Source: Hyphomonadaceae bacterium BRH_c29 (GTDB lineage Bacteria; Pseudomonadota; Alphaproteobacteria; Caulobacterales; Hyphomonadaceae). From it: a stretch of 64,000 bases of DNA. The notes under the pieces are model-generated. The model was not told the DNA's origin. It did not search any database and was given only the letters and a program-made list of their open reading frames with translations. Position 1 is the stretch's first letter; every line of letters begins with the position of its first letter. The position numbers and the translations under genes were made by a program. This document shows, piece after piece, positions 52,200 to 62,483 of the stretch. The stretch covers positions 42,291 to 106,290 of the forward strand of contig LADW01000001.1 in NCBI GenBank assembly GCA_000961695.1, read 5' to 3'.

Positions 52200-53171
52200 T
52201 TGTCCACACTGCAGCGCGCCCTCAGCCGGATCCCATGGGCCTACACTGCCCGCCGCCTGCTGATCGCAATCCCCACCATGCTGGCCATTATCACCATGGC
52301 CTTCCTGATGATGCGCGCCGCCCCCGGCGGCCCTTTTGACGGCGAGCGCAAGCTGCCAGCGGCCACGGAACAGGCAATTGCGGCCAAGTTCGGCTTCGAC
52401 AAGCCGCTTTACCAGCAATATTTCGACTATGTCGGCGGCGTGCTGCAAGGCGATTTCGGCCCATCTTACAAGACGCTCGGCAAGAGCGTGAACGACCTGA
52501 TCGCTGACGGCCTGCCAATCTCGCTCACTGTGGGCACGCTGGCGATGATTCTCGGCATCACGTTCGGCACCCTGCTGGGCGTTTTTGCGGGGCTCAGGCA
52601 GAACTCCTCGGCCGATTACGGGGTCATGGGCCTCGCGATGTTCGGGATATCCATCCCGACCTTTGTGACCGGGCCGATCATGATCCTGATCTTCTCCCTA
52701 ACTCTGGGAATATTTGCCGTTGGCGGCCTCGGCACATACCCGAATATCGGCATGAATCTGCACAATATGACCCTGCCGGTCATCACGCTGGCGCTGCCCC
52801 AGATTGCCATTATTTCACGTCTGATGCGCGCCTCGATCATCGAGACGATGCGCTCGAACCATATCCGCACCGCCCGCTCCAAGGGACTGTCGGAGCGCCA
52901 GGTCATCATGCGCCACGCCCTTCCGGCAGCGCTTTTGCCGCTGATCTCCTATGCCGGCCCGGCCATGGCCCGCGTCATGACCGGATCGGTCGTGATCGAG
53001 AAAGTGTTCGGCCTGCCGGGGCTCGGCTCCTACTTCGTCAATGGTGCGCTCAACCGCGACTATACGCTCGTGATGGGCGCGATCATCGTCTACGCCGCCC
53101 TCATCGTGATCCTGAACCTCGTTGCTGACATCCTCTATGCGGTGCTCGACCCGAAAGTGAAGTACGACTGA
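52200..53171 (+). CDS. oppB: Oligopeptide-type ABC transporter permease (OppB/DppB)
   Basis: A 323-residue inner-membrane subunit. The start is most likely TTG 52200 (LSTLQRALSRIPWAYTARRL); the frame is open further upstream but the extension looks non-coding. Six transmembrane segments (LLIAIPTMLAIITMAFLMM, LAMILGITFGTLLGVFAGL and others), a periplasmic loop with GGVLQGDFGPSYKTL, and the EAA loop RLMRASIIETMRSNHIRTARSKGLSE that contacts the ATPases. It takes up peptides or similar solutes. The stop overlaps the oppC start (TGATG). No binding protein or ATPase is in the window on either side. Confidence 0.92.
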   Translation: MSTLQRALSRIPWAYTARRLLIAIPTMLAIITMAFLMMRAAPGGPFDGERKLPAATEQAIAAKFGFDKPLYQQYFDYVGGVLQGDFGPSYKTLGKSVNDLIADGLPISLTVGTLAMILGITFGTLLGVFAGLRQNSSADYGVMGLAMFGISIPTFVTGPIMILIFSLTLGIFAVGGLGTYPNIGMNLHNMTLPVITLALPQIAIISRLMRASIIETMRSNHIRTARSKGLSERQVIMRHALPAALLPLISYAGPAMARVMTGSVVIEKVFGLPGLGSYFVNGALNRDYTLVMGAIIVYAALIVILNLVADILYAVLDPKVKYD

Positions 53172-54082
53172 TGAGCCAGGCTGATCCCGTCCTCGACCCG
53201 ACCGGCCGCGTGGAAGCGGTCAACCAGGCCATCACCGGCGGACGCTCGCTGTGGGACGATGCCCGCGCGCGCCTGTTCCGCAACAAGGCCGCTGTTCTCT
53301 CCATGTGGGTGCTGGGTGTCATGGTCGTGATCGCCCTGATCGGCCCGATGGTCTGGGTGCATGACTACCGCACGATTTCAGATGCCCGCGCCATCGCGCC
53401 GACCTTCACGGACATGCATCTCCTCGGCACCGACCTTCAAGGCCGCGACCTGCTGGCCCGCCTGATGATCGGCCTGCGCATCTCGCTCACTGTGGGCGTC
53501 GTCGCCACCGCCGTCAGCCTCGTCATCGGCGTCACCTGGGGCGCCACAGCCGGATACCTTGGCGGGCGCGTCGACAATCTGATGATGCGGATCGTGGATG
53601 TGCTCTACGCCCTGCCCTTCATTTTCTTCGTGATCCTGCTGCTGACCGTTTTCGAGCGCAACATCATCCTGATCTTCGCCGCCATCGGCGCCATTGAATG
53701 GCTGACCATGGCGCGGATCGTTCGCGGCCAGACCCTCGCCATCAAAGGCAAGGAATTCATCGAGGCTGCCCGCGCCTCCGGCGTGCCGCGCCACAATATC
53801 ATCCTGCGCCATATCCTGCCGAACGTGATCGGCCCGGTGGCGGTTTATGTGACCCTGACCATACCGGTCGTGATCCTGGCGGAGAGCTTCCTGTCCTTCC
53901 TAGGCCTTGGTGTGAACGAACCGCTGACCTCGCTCGGCGTGCTGATCTCAGACGGCGCCTCCCGCATGGAGGAAAAGCCCTGGATGCTGCTGGCACCCGC
54001 CGCCACGATGGCCGTGACGCTGCTCTGCCTGAACTTCATCGGCGACGGCCTGCGCGACGCGCTCGACCCGAAAGACCGTTAG
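53171..54082 (+). CDS. oppC: Oligopeptide-type ABC transporter permease (OppC/DppC)
   Basis: A 303-residue partner of OppB. The OppC_N region (RARLFRNKAAVLSMWVLGVM) is followed by HLLGTDLQGRDLLARLMIGLRISL, which is diagnostic for OppC, and the EAA loop MARIVRGQTLAIKGKEFIEA with AARASGVPRHNIILRHILPN. It ends LRDALDPKDR, as most OppC/DppC proteins do. Converges on a SnoaL-like gene with a 4-bp overlap. Confidence 0.93.
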   Translation: MSQADPVLDPTGRVEAVNQAITGGRSLWDDARARLFRNKAAVLSMWVLGVMVVIALIGPMVWVHDYRTISDARAIAPTFTDMHLLGTDLQGRDLLARLMIGLRISLTVGVVATAVSLVIGVTWGATAGYLGGRVDNLMMRIVDVLYALPFIFFVILLLTVFERNIILIFAAIGAIEWLTMARIVRGQTLAIKGKEFIEAARASGVPRHNIILRHILPNVIGPVAVYVTLTIPVVILAESFLSFLGLGVNEPLTSLGVLISDGASRMEEKPWMLLAPAATMAVTLLCLNFIGDGLRDALDPKDR

Positions 54083-54486
54083 ACGTTCACAATATTCGTG
54101 ACGTTCTCGCGGAAGTAATCCAGCAAACCATCTGCTTCATGTGAGATGATGAACGTTACGCTGGTGACGTCGCGCTGTCTCTCACCGTAAAAGAAACGCT
54201 GATTGAAGCGCGTCAGATGCCAGCCATCTCCCAGTGCGAAGACATCAATTCCCAGCGCTTCCGTGCCCTTTGGAAAGACGTCCTGCCCGAGCCGCACGAT
54301 CACACCCATCAGGGCCTCGCGGGAGTTGGCCAGCTGCCAGCTTGTATCCGCCTCGTCGCGGAAATGGTCGATGCGGAAATCCACGTCGTCCGCAATCAGT
54401 TCGAAGATGGACGGATCGCCGGCAGCGAACCTGGAAAGTACCTGCCCGATGATTGTTTCGTCCGTCTGGATAGGGGTCGGTTGCAT
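54079..54486 (-). CDS. SnoaL/NTF2-like protein
   Basis: A 135-residue protein from ATG 54486 (MQPTPIQTDETIIGQVLSRF) after AAAGGAG; an upstream in-frame start at 54576 is rejected because it overlaps the LysR start. GDPSIFELIADDVDFRIDHF and WQLANSREALMGVIVRLGQDV, followed by beta strands ending VTFIISHEADGLLDYFRENV, suggest the cone-shaped NTF2/SnoaL fold of small isomerases or hydratases. It is divergent from a LysR gene across 89 bp and is its probable target. Confidence 0.65.
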   Translation of the reverse strand: MQPTPIQTDETIIGQVLSRFAAGDPSIFELIADDVDFRIDHFRDEADTSWQLANSREALMGVIVRLGQDVFPKGTEALGIDVFALGDGWHLTRFNQRFFYGERQRDVTSVTFIISHEADGLLDYFRENVTNIVNV

Positions 54487-54544
54487 GTTCAAAGCTCCTT
54501 TCGCTGTGATGCATTCCATATGCGATCCCACCAAAACCCAGTCT

Positions 54545-54577
54545 ATTGCTATTTTATATATGTTTGATATAGTCAAT
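54545..54577. promoter_or_regulatory. AT-rich imperfect dyad between LysR and SnoaL-like genes
   Basis: ATTGCTAT (54545-54552) and ATATAGTCAAT (54567-54577) form an imperfect inverted repeat in an otherwise GC-rich region, ending at the LysR start codon. LysR-type regulators usually bind such T-N11-A dyads next to their own start, so this is a likely autoregulatory and activator site. Confidence 0.45.
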
Positions 54578-55403
54578 GACTATGATTGATCTGACTACAT
54601 TGCGCTACTTCACCAGCGCCTTCGAGGCTGGGACCTTCAGCCAGGCAGCACGTGCGAACGGCGTCAGCCAGCCGACCGTATCGGCAGCGATCCAGAAACT
54701 GGAAGAAACGCTGGGCGGGCCTTTGTTTCAGCGATCGAAGTCCGGCCTGACGGCGACGGCGCTGGCACGCAGGCTCTATTCCGATGCAGAGCAGAGCGTC
54801 AGCCACCTCTCGACGCTGGAAGCCCGTCTGCGCGATCTGCCACAGCAGACGGTCCGGTTTCATTGCGCGCCCGACGTTCTGGTTCACGGGATCGCTCCGG
54901 ACCTGAGCCGCGTACGCCGGAAATCTGCGACGTTGACCTTTACTTTCACCGAGACCGCAGAAGACAGCGATATTGCCTATTTGTCGGAAGCCTGCGTTCC
55001 GGGCAATCATACGTTCATTCCCCTGGCTGAAGAACCATTCTGCGTCGCTGTCGCACGGTTCCACCCGCTCGCCTCCCTGTCCCGGTTACATCTGGCCGAT
55101 CTGCGGGAGCATCCGCTGATCCACCGGCCCTATTGCCCGAATGCGGATCATATGCAGCTTGTCCCCTCCCTCGCTTCCCCAGTCGCGCAGGCCATGAATG
55201 ATACGCAGCTTCTGGAGCTGGTTGCTGCCGGGCTTGGGATCGCTTTTGTACCACGCTCCCATGGAGATGGACGTGACGACATCACGATATTGCCCCTGCG
55301 CGACGTGGATACAGGAACACGCAAAATCGGCATTTCGCATCGCAAATCCGCGTTTGCCAAAAGATTGGCCCAGGAGCTGACACTTACCCGTCCGACGCCA
55401 TAA
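54576..55403 (+). CDS. LysR-family transcriptional regulator
   Basis: A 275-residue protein, slightly short for the family. The helix-turn-helix is residues 5-65 (LTTLRYFTSAFEAGTFSQAA; NGVSQPTVSAAIQKLEETLG). The effector domain is about 90-270 (HTFIPLAEEPFCVAVARFHP; VAAGLGIAFVPRSHGDG). It starts at ATG 54576, or at 54582. Divergent from the SnoaL-like gene, which it may control. Inducer unknown. Confidence 0.92.
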   Translation: MTMIDLTTLRYFTSAFEAGTFSQAARANGVSQPTVSAAIQKLEETLGGPLFQRSKSGLTATALARRLYSDAEQSVSHLSTLEARLRDLPQQTVRFHCAPDVLVHGIAPDLSRVRRKSATLTFTFTETAEDSDIAYLSEACVPGNHTFIPLAEEPFCVAVARFHPLASLSRLHLADLREHPLIHRPYCPNADHMQLVPSLASPVAQAMNDTQLLELVAAGLGIAFVPRSHGDGRDDITILPLRDVDTGTRKIGISHRKSAFAKRLAQELTLTRPTP

Positions 55404-55566
55404 TGGCTCCTGCCTGCGCGATGAGCTGGCCCCGAAGGAACGCTAAGCTGCCGATTTTGTGTCCTGCCGGGCACATACTGGCTTGAAACACCCCTGACGG
55501 GATTGGCTTTTCCTGTGGGCGCCCCATCTCTCTTGCATCCCGAAATCCGAGAGAGAGGCCGCCCGG

Positions 55567-56817
55567 TTGGCGCTATTCCTGTTCCTTTGCAGCCTGGTCG
55601 TCTTTGCCAGCTTTGCCCTGATGCCGGTCGCCCGCCGGGCGGGCGCGCCGTTCCTCTTGCTGGCACTCGTGATCGGCATGTTGCTCGGGGAAGACGGGCC
55701 GGGCGGGATCCAGTTCAGCAATTTCGGACTTGCCTTCGAACTTGGCAGCATTGCCCTTGCGGTGATCCTGTTCGCAGGCGGGCTGGAGGCGGAACGGTCG
55801 GTGTTCCGCTCCGCCGGAGCCGCGGCCACCAGCCTTGCGACGTTCGGCGTACTGATCACTGCCGGGGTGACCGGCCTTGCCGCGACATTCATCCTGGGCC
55901 TGCCATGGATGCAGGGTCTGCTGCTTGGCGCCGCTGTCGCGTCGACGGACGCGGCTGCGACCTTCCTTCTGGTCCAGCAGAGCGGCATCGACCTGCGCAA
56001 GCGGCTGAAGGACACGCTGATGCTGGAATCCGGCATCAATGACCCTATGGCGATCTTCCTGACCGTCTCCCTCACCACGCTGGTCGCGGCTCAGTTTGCC
56101 GGGGAAACACAAGGCCTGTCCGGCTTCCTTCTTTTCCTCGCCCAGCAGGCCGGACTTGGACTCTTGGTCGGTCTGGCTGGCGGGCGCTTGCTGGCCTGGC
56201 TGACAGACCGCCTGGCGCTGCCGATGGGAACCTATCCGGCGCTGACCCTTACCGGCGCGCTGGCGATCTATTCCGGCACCTCCCTTCTCGGTGGCAGCGG
56301 ATTCCTGGCGGCTTATCTCGCGGGCTTCATGCTGAAGGCCTATCTGCGCCGGCCCATCGACCGGATCGAGGATTTCAACGAGGCCTTCCAGTGGCTCTGC
56401 CAGATGGTTCTGTTCCTGATGCTCGGCCTGCTGGTGACGCCGAGCGCCCTGTTGAAGGAGTTCTGGCCGGCGATTGCCTGCGCAGGCGTGCTGATGCTGG
56501 TCGCCCGGCCGCTGGCTGTGTTTGCCAGCGTTGGCTGGATGGGCTTTTCGTTCAAGGAGAACGTGTTCCTCAGCTGGGTAGGTCTGCGCGGCGCCGTGCC
56601 GGTTCTGCTGGCGATCTACCCCGTGATTGCGCCGGGACCTGTCACGGTCGGCTTCTTCAATGTCGTGTTCGTCATCGTCACCGTGTCTCTGGTCACGCAG
56701 GGCTGGACGATCGGCACAGCGGCGCGCTGGCTGAAACTCGTCAATGATCCAGCCCCGCTTGCATCCCCGCCCGTGCCGGACGAAACTCAGCTGGAAACGG
56801 GAGGAGCAATCCGGTGA
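55567..56817 (+). CDS. CPA1-type cation/proton antiporter (NhaP2/CvrA-like)
   Basis: A 416-residue inner-membrane antiporter starting with TTG 55567. About 12 transmembrane segments. GSIALAVILFAGGLEAERSVF and AAVASTDAAATFLLVQQSGI carry the acidic ion-binding helix, ESGINDPMAIFLTVSLTTLV is the NhaP2 signature, and GLRGAVPVLLAIYPVI is the CPA1 helix. The TrkA_C cytosolic domain of full-length NhaP2 (about 570 residues) is missing, so regulation by nucleotides is not expected. It is expected to exchange K+ or Na+ for H+. The stop overlaps the next start by 4 bp. Confidence 0.9.
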   Translation: MALFLFLCSLVVFASFALMPVARRAGAPFLLLALVIGMLLGEDGPGGIQFSNFGLAFELGSIALAVILFAGGLEAERSVFRSAGAAATSLATFGVLITAGVTGLAATFILGLPWMQGLLLGAAVASTDAAATFLLVQQSGIDLRKRLKDTLMLESGINDPMAIFLTVSLTTLVAAQFAGETQGLSGFLLFLAQQAGLGLLVGLAGGRLLAWLTDRLALPMGTYPALTLTGALAIYSGTSLLGGSGFLAAYLAGFMLKAYLRRPIDRIEDFNEAFQWLCQMVLFLMLGLLVTPSALLKEFWPAIACAGVLMLVARPLAVFASVGWMGFSFKENVFLSWVGLRGAVPVLLAIYPVIAPGPVTVGFFNVVFVIVTVSLVTQGWTIGTAARWLKLVNDPAPLASPPVPDETQLETGGAIR

Positions 56818-57671
56818 CATTGCGTTTTCGTGCAGCGGCGCTGGCAATGGCGACGTTCGCGATCACCCTGCCTTCTGCCTGTGCCAGCCCGGTCGAGGAG
56901 GCCGCCATCACCGTGCCTGAAACCCATACGTTCACCTCCTTCGACGGGACCCGGATCAGCTACCAGACGCGGGGCGAAGGCCCGGTTGTTCTGTTGCTGC
57001 ATGGCTTTACCGGCAATGCAGACATGAACTGGTTCGGACCCGGCATCGCGCAGAAGATTGCTGCGGCAGGCTACACAGTCGTCGCGCCGGACTTTCGCGG
57101 ACATGGCGCCTCGCCCGTGCCGGATGTGCCGGAAAGCTGGCCCCGCGATGCCATCGCCCGCGACCAGATCGCCCTTATGAAACATCTGAATGCCGATCCC
57201 TATGCGGTGGTCGGTTATTCCATGGGCGCGCTGACGACGCTTCGCTATTATCTCCTGTCCCGCAAGGCCGGGCGGCTGGTGCTGGGCGGCATCGGTGACA
57301 CGGCGGCGGACGAGTGGAACATGGACCGCAACACGGGCTTCCACGCCGCCATCGAAGCCGCAATCGCCGGCGAAAACACGCCCGCCGCCAAGACGATGCG
57401 CGCCAGAGCCGCCGCTACGGGCAGCTCGCTGGAAGGTTATCTCGGTTCGCTGTCGTCCCGGCTTTATACAGGGCGCGACCTGCTCGAGACGTTCGACGTG
57501 CCCGTCCTGATTCTGACCGGCGACCAGGACACCGACAATGGCTCCGGCCCGGCGCTGGCGGAAATCATTCGCGGCGCGCGCTACGAGCCGCTCACCGGCA
57601 CGCATATCTCCGCCGTGGGTGACCCGGCCCTGCCCGAAGCGATCATCCGCTTCCTGAACGAGGGCCGGTAA
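56814..57671 (+). CDS. Secreted or lipid-anchored alpha/beta hydrolase
   Basis: A 285-residue protein from GTG 56814, overlapping the antiporter stop (GTGA). The N-terminal signal peptide (AAALAMATFAITLPSACAS) ends near Cys 25, so it may be exported, possibly as a lipoprotein although the lipobox is atypical. VVLLLHGFTGNADMN is the oxyanion-hole strand, VVGYSMGAL the nucleophile elbow (Ser about residue 142), ILTGDQDTDNG the Asp segment and GTHISAV the catalytic His near the end. It is predicted to be an esterase or similar; substrate unknown. Converges on the DUF1499 gene, 2 bp between the stops. Confidence 0.88.
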   Translation: MTLRFRAAALAMATFAITLPSACASPVEEAAITVPETHTFTSFDGTRISYQTRGEGPVVLLLHGFTGNADMNWFGPGIAQKIAAAGYTVVAPDFRGHGASPVPDVPESWPRDAIARDQIALMKHLNADPYAVVGYSMGALTTLRYYLLSRKAGRLVLGGIGDTAADEWNMDRNTGFHAAIEAAIAGENTPAAKTMRARAAATGSSLEGYLGSLSSRLYTGRDLLETFDVPVLILTGDQDTDNGSGPALAEIIRGARYEPLTGTHISAVGDPALPEAIIRFLNEGR

Positions 57672-57673
57672 GC

Positions 57674-58543
57674 CTAGCCGATCCGCGCTTCGAGCGCTTC
57701 GAGGAAGAGCTTCACGCGTTTCGCATTGGCGCCCAGATCCGACAGGCCGACGCGGCTGGTGGAGCGGACATCGACGCGCGAGCCGGTTTCGCCATCGGGC
57801 AGCACGCGGATCATCACGTCATCCTTGAATTCGAACCAGAAGGTCGTGTCGGTTGCTTCGATCCGGCCGTCCTGCGGTTCGGCAGTGACGATGGTCCAGC
57901 CCTTGTCGTTCACGGTATCCAGCGCAGCCTGATAGGCCATGTCGAACGAGACGGAAGGCAGGACCAGCGTCTGCAGCTGTGGATACGGCGCGGAGACTTC
58001 TTTCTTCTGACGCGACGGATCAAACTCGGCCTGTTCCTGCACTTCAGAGACGAGGCGGCCTTCCATGCCGGGCCAGTTGCCCTTGGCGCCGTCTTCGATC
58101 ACCGGAGCGGCCTCAATGGCATTATAGCCACCGCTGGCGGCGCGGGCGGAGACCAGCGCAGGCGTTGGCATGATCGGGTCGGCCCAGTCGGTCTGGACAT
58201 CGTGCAGCGGTGGCAGGCGTTTGGCGTTTTCCTTGGTGGCATAGAGGCGCCCCATCGAGAGCCCGGCGACCAGAAGCGCGGCCCCGGCCAGCATGAAGGG
58301 CCGCTTGCGGGGCGCCTGGATCAGCGAAATGATAATCGCCAGCATCGAAACGGCGAGCGCCGCCATGACGATTTTCGGGCCCCAGCCCATGGCGAGCTTG
58401 CCGAAACCGATCTTCCAGTCCCACAGGCCGAGCTTGGTGCCCCCGGCTGCGATGAAGAACCATACGGCGCCGAAAACGGCCAAGGCGAGCGCAAAGCCCG
58501 CAAACATGCCGCGCCAGCCACCATTCTCCGACGTGTTCGTCAT
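57674..58543 (-). CDS. DUF1499 membrane protein
   Basis: A 289-residue protein from ATG 58543 (MTNTSENGGWRGMFAGFALA) with AGGAGAGGG upstream; a longer frame from 58831 is rejected. Three N-terminal transmembrane segments (GMFAGFALALAVFGAVWFFI; IVMAALAVSMLAIIISLI; PFMLAGAALLVAGLSMG) precede a soluble DUF1499 domain (about 120-289: LPPLHDVQTDWADPI; WTIVTAEPQDGRIEATDTTF; VDVRSTSRVGLSDLGANAKR). DUF1499 has no established function. Confidence 0.87.
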   Translation of the reverse strand: MTNTSENGGWRGMFAGFALALAVFGAVWFFIAAGGTKLGLWDWKIGFGKLAMGWGPKIVMAALAVSMLAIIISLIQAPRKRPFMLAGAALLVAGLSMGRLYATKENAKRLPPLHDVQTDWADPIMPTPALVSARAASGGYNAIEAAPVIEDGAKGNWPGMEGRLVSEVQEQAEFDPSRQKKEVSAPYPQLQTLVLPSVSFDMAYQAALDTVNDKGWTIVTAEPQDGRIEATDTTFWFEFKDDVMIRVLPDGETGSRVDVRSTSRVGLSDLGANAKRVKLFLEALEARIG

Positions 58544-59168
58544 GGGGAACCCTCTCCTGTTATCTGCGGCAAGGGATACAGCGCCCCGGCGATCTTGTCG
58601 CCCCCGCAGGATCAAGAGTGCGTGAAGTGGGGTTTGGGCGATATTTGCGGTCTCCGTGCGTCTCTTGCCGTCTCTCGCCGCGCCTGCGTATCCTCCCTCC
58701 GTCACCTTCGGTGCCACCTCCCCTGCACACGGTGTAGTATACCCCTGCCGCACGTTCCCTCCCTTGTCCTCACCCGCGAAGCGGTCGGCGGAGGAACACG
58801 GGCGAGCGGAGACGCAAGTGCGTGCCGGCAAAACCCTTCATTTTTAACAGAACTCAGCTCGTATCCGCCCAGCCTTTCAGCGCCTCGTTCAGCAGTTGCG
58901 GCAGGAGGCTGGCCGCGAGGCCCAATCCTCCTAGGACACATTGACGGCAAGAAACGCATGAACCGTATCAAGCCCAGCCGACCACGGAACCCACCAAGAA
59001 AACTGCCGCCCACCTGCCCGGTCTGAAATGTTACCAATGTTACCGGTTGCACAAGATGCCTGGGGGAGAAGGGTCCCTTTCCCCATCCGCAAAACCCCTG
59101 ATTGCGCTGGAGGCGAATGAGGAAGACAGTCAAGAACAACAACAATTATAAACCGGGAGATGTCGAAA
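58544..59168. other. 625-bp intergenic region without a recognised gene
   Basis: It separates divergent DUF1499 and cytochrome genes. The middle is a C/T-rich stretch with low coding signal (about 58650-58770). TTGACG at 58941-58946 is followed by a poor -10, so a promoter there is weak. GGGAG at 59155 serves the cytochrome gene. No RNA gene or repeat is evident. Confidence 0.4.
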
Positions 59169-59519
59169 ATGCGTTATCTGATGATTGCTGCTGTGCCCTT
59201 TATTCTGGCGGGATGTGAGGCGATGGAAGTTCGGGAGTCCCAGAAAGTCCCGCTGGAACAGCAGATCGCCGAAGGGCGAGGGGTTGCGTCTGCGGTCTGT
59301 GCGAATTGTCATGGCCTCGATCAGGAGGACGCCTCGCGGGCCGATGCGCCTGCCCTGCGCCATGTGCTGAACAATTATGACGCGGACACGCTGCACACCT
59401 ATTTCGAGGAAGGCCTTAAAGTTGGCCACCCCGACATGCCGCAATTCCATTTCGGGCCACTCGGATCAGACGTGCTGCTGACCTATCTGAAAAGCATTCA
59501 GGAACCGGCTGACAGCTGA
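59169..59519 (+). CDS. Small cytochrome c lipoprotein, copy 1
   Basis: A 116-residue protein. ATG 59169 is preferred over ATG 59160, which directly abuts the GGGAG ribosome-binding site. The signal ends with the lipobox ILAGC (Cys about residue 15), so it is anchored to a membrane on the periplasmic side. CANCHG (about residue 45) is the heme c attachment site, and the Met of HPDMPQF is the probable sixth ligand. It closely resembles the next gene. Probably carries electrons to an oxidase or dehydrogenase; the partner is not in the window. Confidence 0.88.
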   Translation: MRYLMIAAVPFILAGCEAMEVRESQKVPLEQQIAEGRGVASAVCANCHGLDQEDASRADAPALRHVLNNYDADTLHTYFEEGLKVGHPDMPQFHFGPLGSDVLLTYLKSIQEPADS

Positions 59520-59587
59520 TCGTCCAACGGACCGGAACTGCGCCTGTATCGGGCAATGACCGGGCCTGGCCCGGAAAGGAGATGACG

Positions 59588-59977
59588 ATGCGTGGAGCAA
59601 TGACCGCTCTGGTGCCGCTCACCTTGATGGCGTGTGCGCAGACCCCTGCACCAGCGCCCTCGCAGGCTGCGGTCATCCAGACCTCGCCCGAAGATCTTCT
59701 GGCAGACAAGATCGAACGGGGACGCGCCATCGTATCGAGAGAATGCGCCAGCTGTCATGGCCTCGACAATGAGGAGGCCGAGTGGCCGGATGCCCCGGCT
59801 CTCCGGCATATGCTGGCCGATTATGACAGCGGGACGTTGAACGAGGATTTCCGGCAAAGCGTCAGGGTCGGCCATCCGGGGATGCCGCAATTCCTGTACG
59901 GTCCGAAAACGGCGGACCTGTTGCTGTCCTATCTGGTCAGCATACAGGAACCCGAAACGCCCCCGTCAGAGGACTAA
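59588..59977 (+). CDS. Small cytochrome c lipoprotein, copy 2
   Basis: A 129-residue paralogue of the previous gene, 68 bp downstream. ATG 59588 (MRGAMTALVPLTLMACAQ) is preferred, as ATG 59582 touches the AAAGGAG site. Lipobox LMAC, a proline/alanine linker, heme motif CASCHGLDNEE and axial Met in HPGMPQFLYG. Shared pattern with copy 1: PDAPALRHML, VGHPxMPQF, SIQEP. A local duplication is the simplest origin. It converges on the SDR gene, 2 bp between the stops. Confidence 0.87.
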   Translation: MRGAMTALVPLTLMACAQTPAPAPSQAAVIQTSPEDLLADKIERGRAIVSRECASCHGLDNEEAEWPDAPALRHMLADYDSGTLNEDFRQSVRVGHPGMPQFLYGPKTADLLLSYLVSIQEPETPPSED

Positions 59978-59979
59978 GC

Positions 59980-60753
59980 CTATTTCGTCTGGCCGCCGTC
60001 GACGGGCAGGATCGCGCCGGTGATGAAGCTGGCGAGCGGGCTGAGCAGATAGGCCGCAGCGGAGCCGATTTCGTCCGGCTTGCCAAAGCGTTGCAGCGGC
60101 ACTTCGCGGCGGATCCAGCGGTTCCAGCTGTCGCCGCGCAGGCCGGTGGAGCGCTCTTCCCAATCGCCGCCGGGGAAGATGATATTGCCGGGCGCAATCG
60201 CGTTGACGCGTATGCCTTTCGGACCTGCCACGCGGGCAAGCTCCTTGGCCAGATGATTCATCGCCGCCTTGGACGTGCCATAGGTGACCGGTGTGCCGAG
60301 CGCGCCGAGGCCCGCAATGGACGAGATCATCAGGATAGACCCTTCGCCGCGCGGTTCCATCCTGCGCAGGCAGGAGCGGGCGAGGCGGAAGGCGCTGTCG
60401 AGGTTCTGCTGGATACCGGCCGTCCAGGTGTCGTCGTCCACTTCATAACCGGGCGGACACGGATGAAGGCCGACATTGGCGACGGCGCCCCAGATCGGGT
60501 CGAACTCATGCTCGATGGCCTCGACCATGGCGTCGATCGTGGCGCTGTCGCGCAGATCCCCTGCCCGGGCCCAGACCTTGTGCTCACCATATTGGGCGGC
60601 GAGGCGGGCGCGCTGTTCTTCCAGCGCCTCCGCCCCACGGGCCGCCATGGCGACCTTTGCCCCTTCTGCGAGGCAGGCCTCAACGATACCCAGACCAATG
60701 CCGCGGCTGGCGCCGGCGACAAAGACGACTTTATCGTTCAGGCCAAGATCCAT
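59980..60753 (-). CDS. Short-chain dehydrogenase/reductase
   Basis: A 257-residue classical SDR. KVVFVAGASRGIGLGIVEAC holds the TGxxxGIG-like cofactor loop (A-G-A-S-R-G-I-G), VANVGLHP the NAG-equivalent strand, Ser in MISSIAGLGALG and Tyr/Lys in VTYGTSKAAMNHLAKELARV; SPLASFITGAILPVDGGQ ends it. Oxidoreductase of unknown substrate. It lies 6 bp downstream of the acyl-CoA ligase on the same strand, so a role with an acyl-CoA or hydroxyacyl intermediate is likely. Confidence 0.9.
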   Translation of the reverse strand: MDLGLNDKVVFVAGASRGIGLGIVEACLAEGAKVAMAARGAEALEEQRARLAAQYGEHKVWARAGDLRDSATIDAMVEAIEHEFDPIWGAVANVGLHPCPPGYEVDDDTWTAGIQQNLDSAFRLARSCLRRMEPRGEGSILMISSIAGLGALGTPVTYGTSKAAMNHLAKELARVAGPKGIRVNAIAPGNIIFPGGDWEERSTGLRGDSWNRWIRREVPLQRFGKPDEIGSAAAYLLSPLASFITGAILPVDGGQTK

Positions 60754-60759
60754 GACCCG

Positions 60760-62385
<1,626 letters not shown>

Positions 62386-62483
62386 GCCATATCCTCCTCA
62401 TCGCCGTGTCGGCGTCATTGTCCTGTAACCGAAGTCTGTGTATTCGCGCAGGGGAAGCAGCGCAAGGAATTGAGGGTCGCACC

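Noticed and set aside
55573..56847. Minus-strand frame of 424 codons opposite the CPA1 antiporter
   Set aside because: It is a shadow rich in Gln, His and Arg; the plus strand gives a clear multi-membrane antiporter.
58544..58831. N-terminal extension of the DUF1499 protein
   Set aside because: The extension is low in coding character and a strong ribosome-binding site precedes ATG 58543, where the family-like membrane protein begins.
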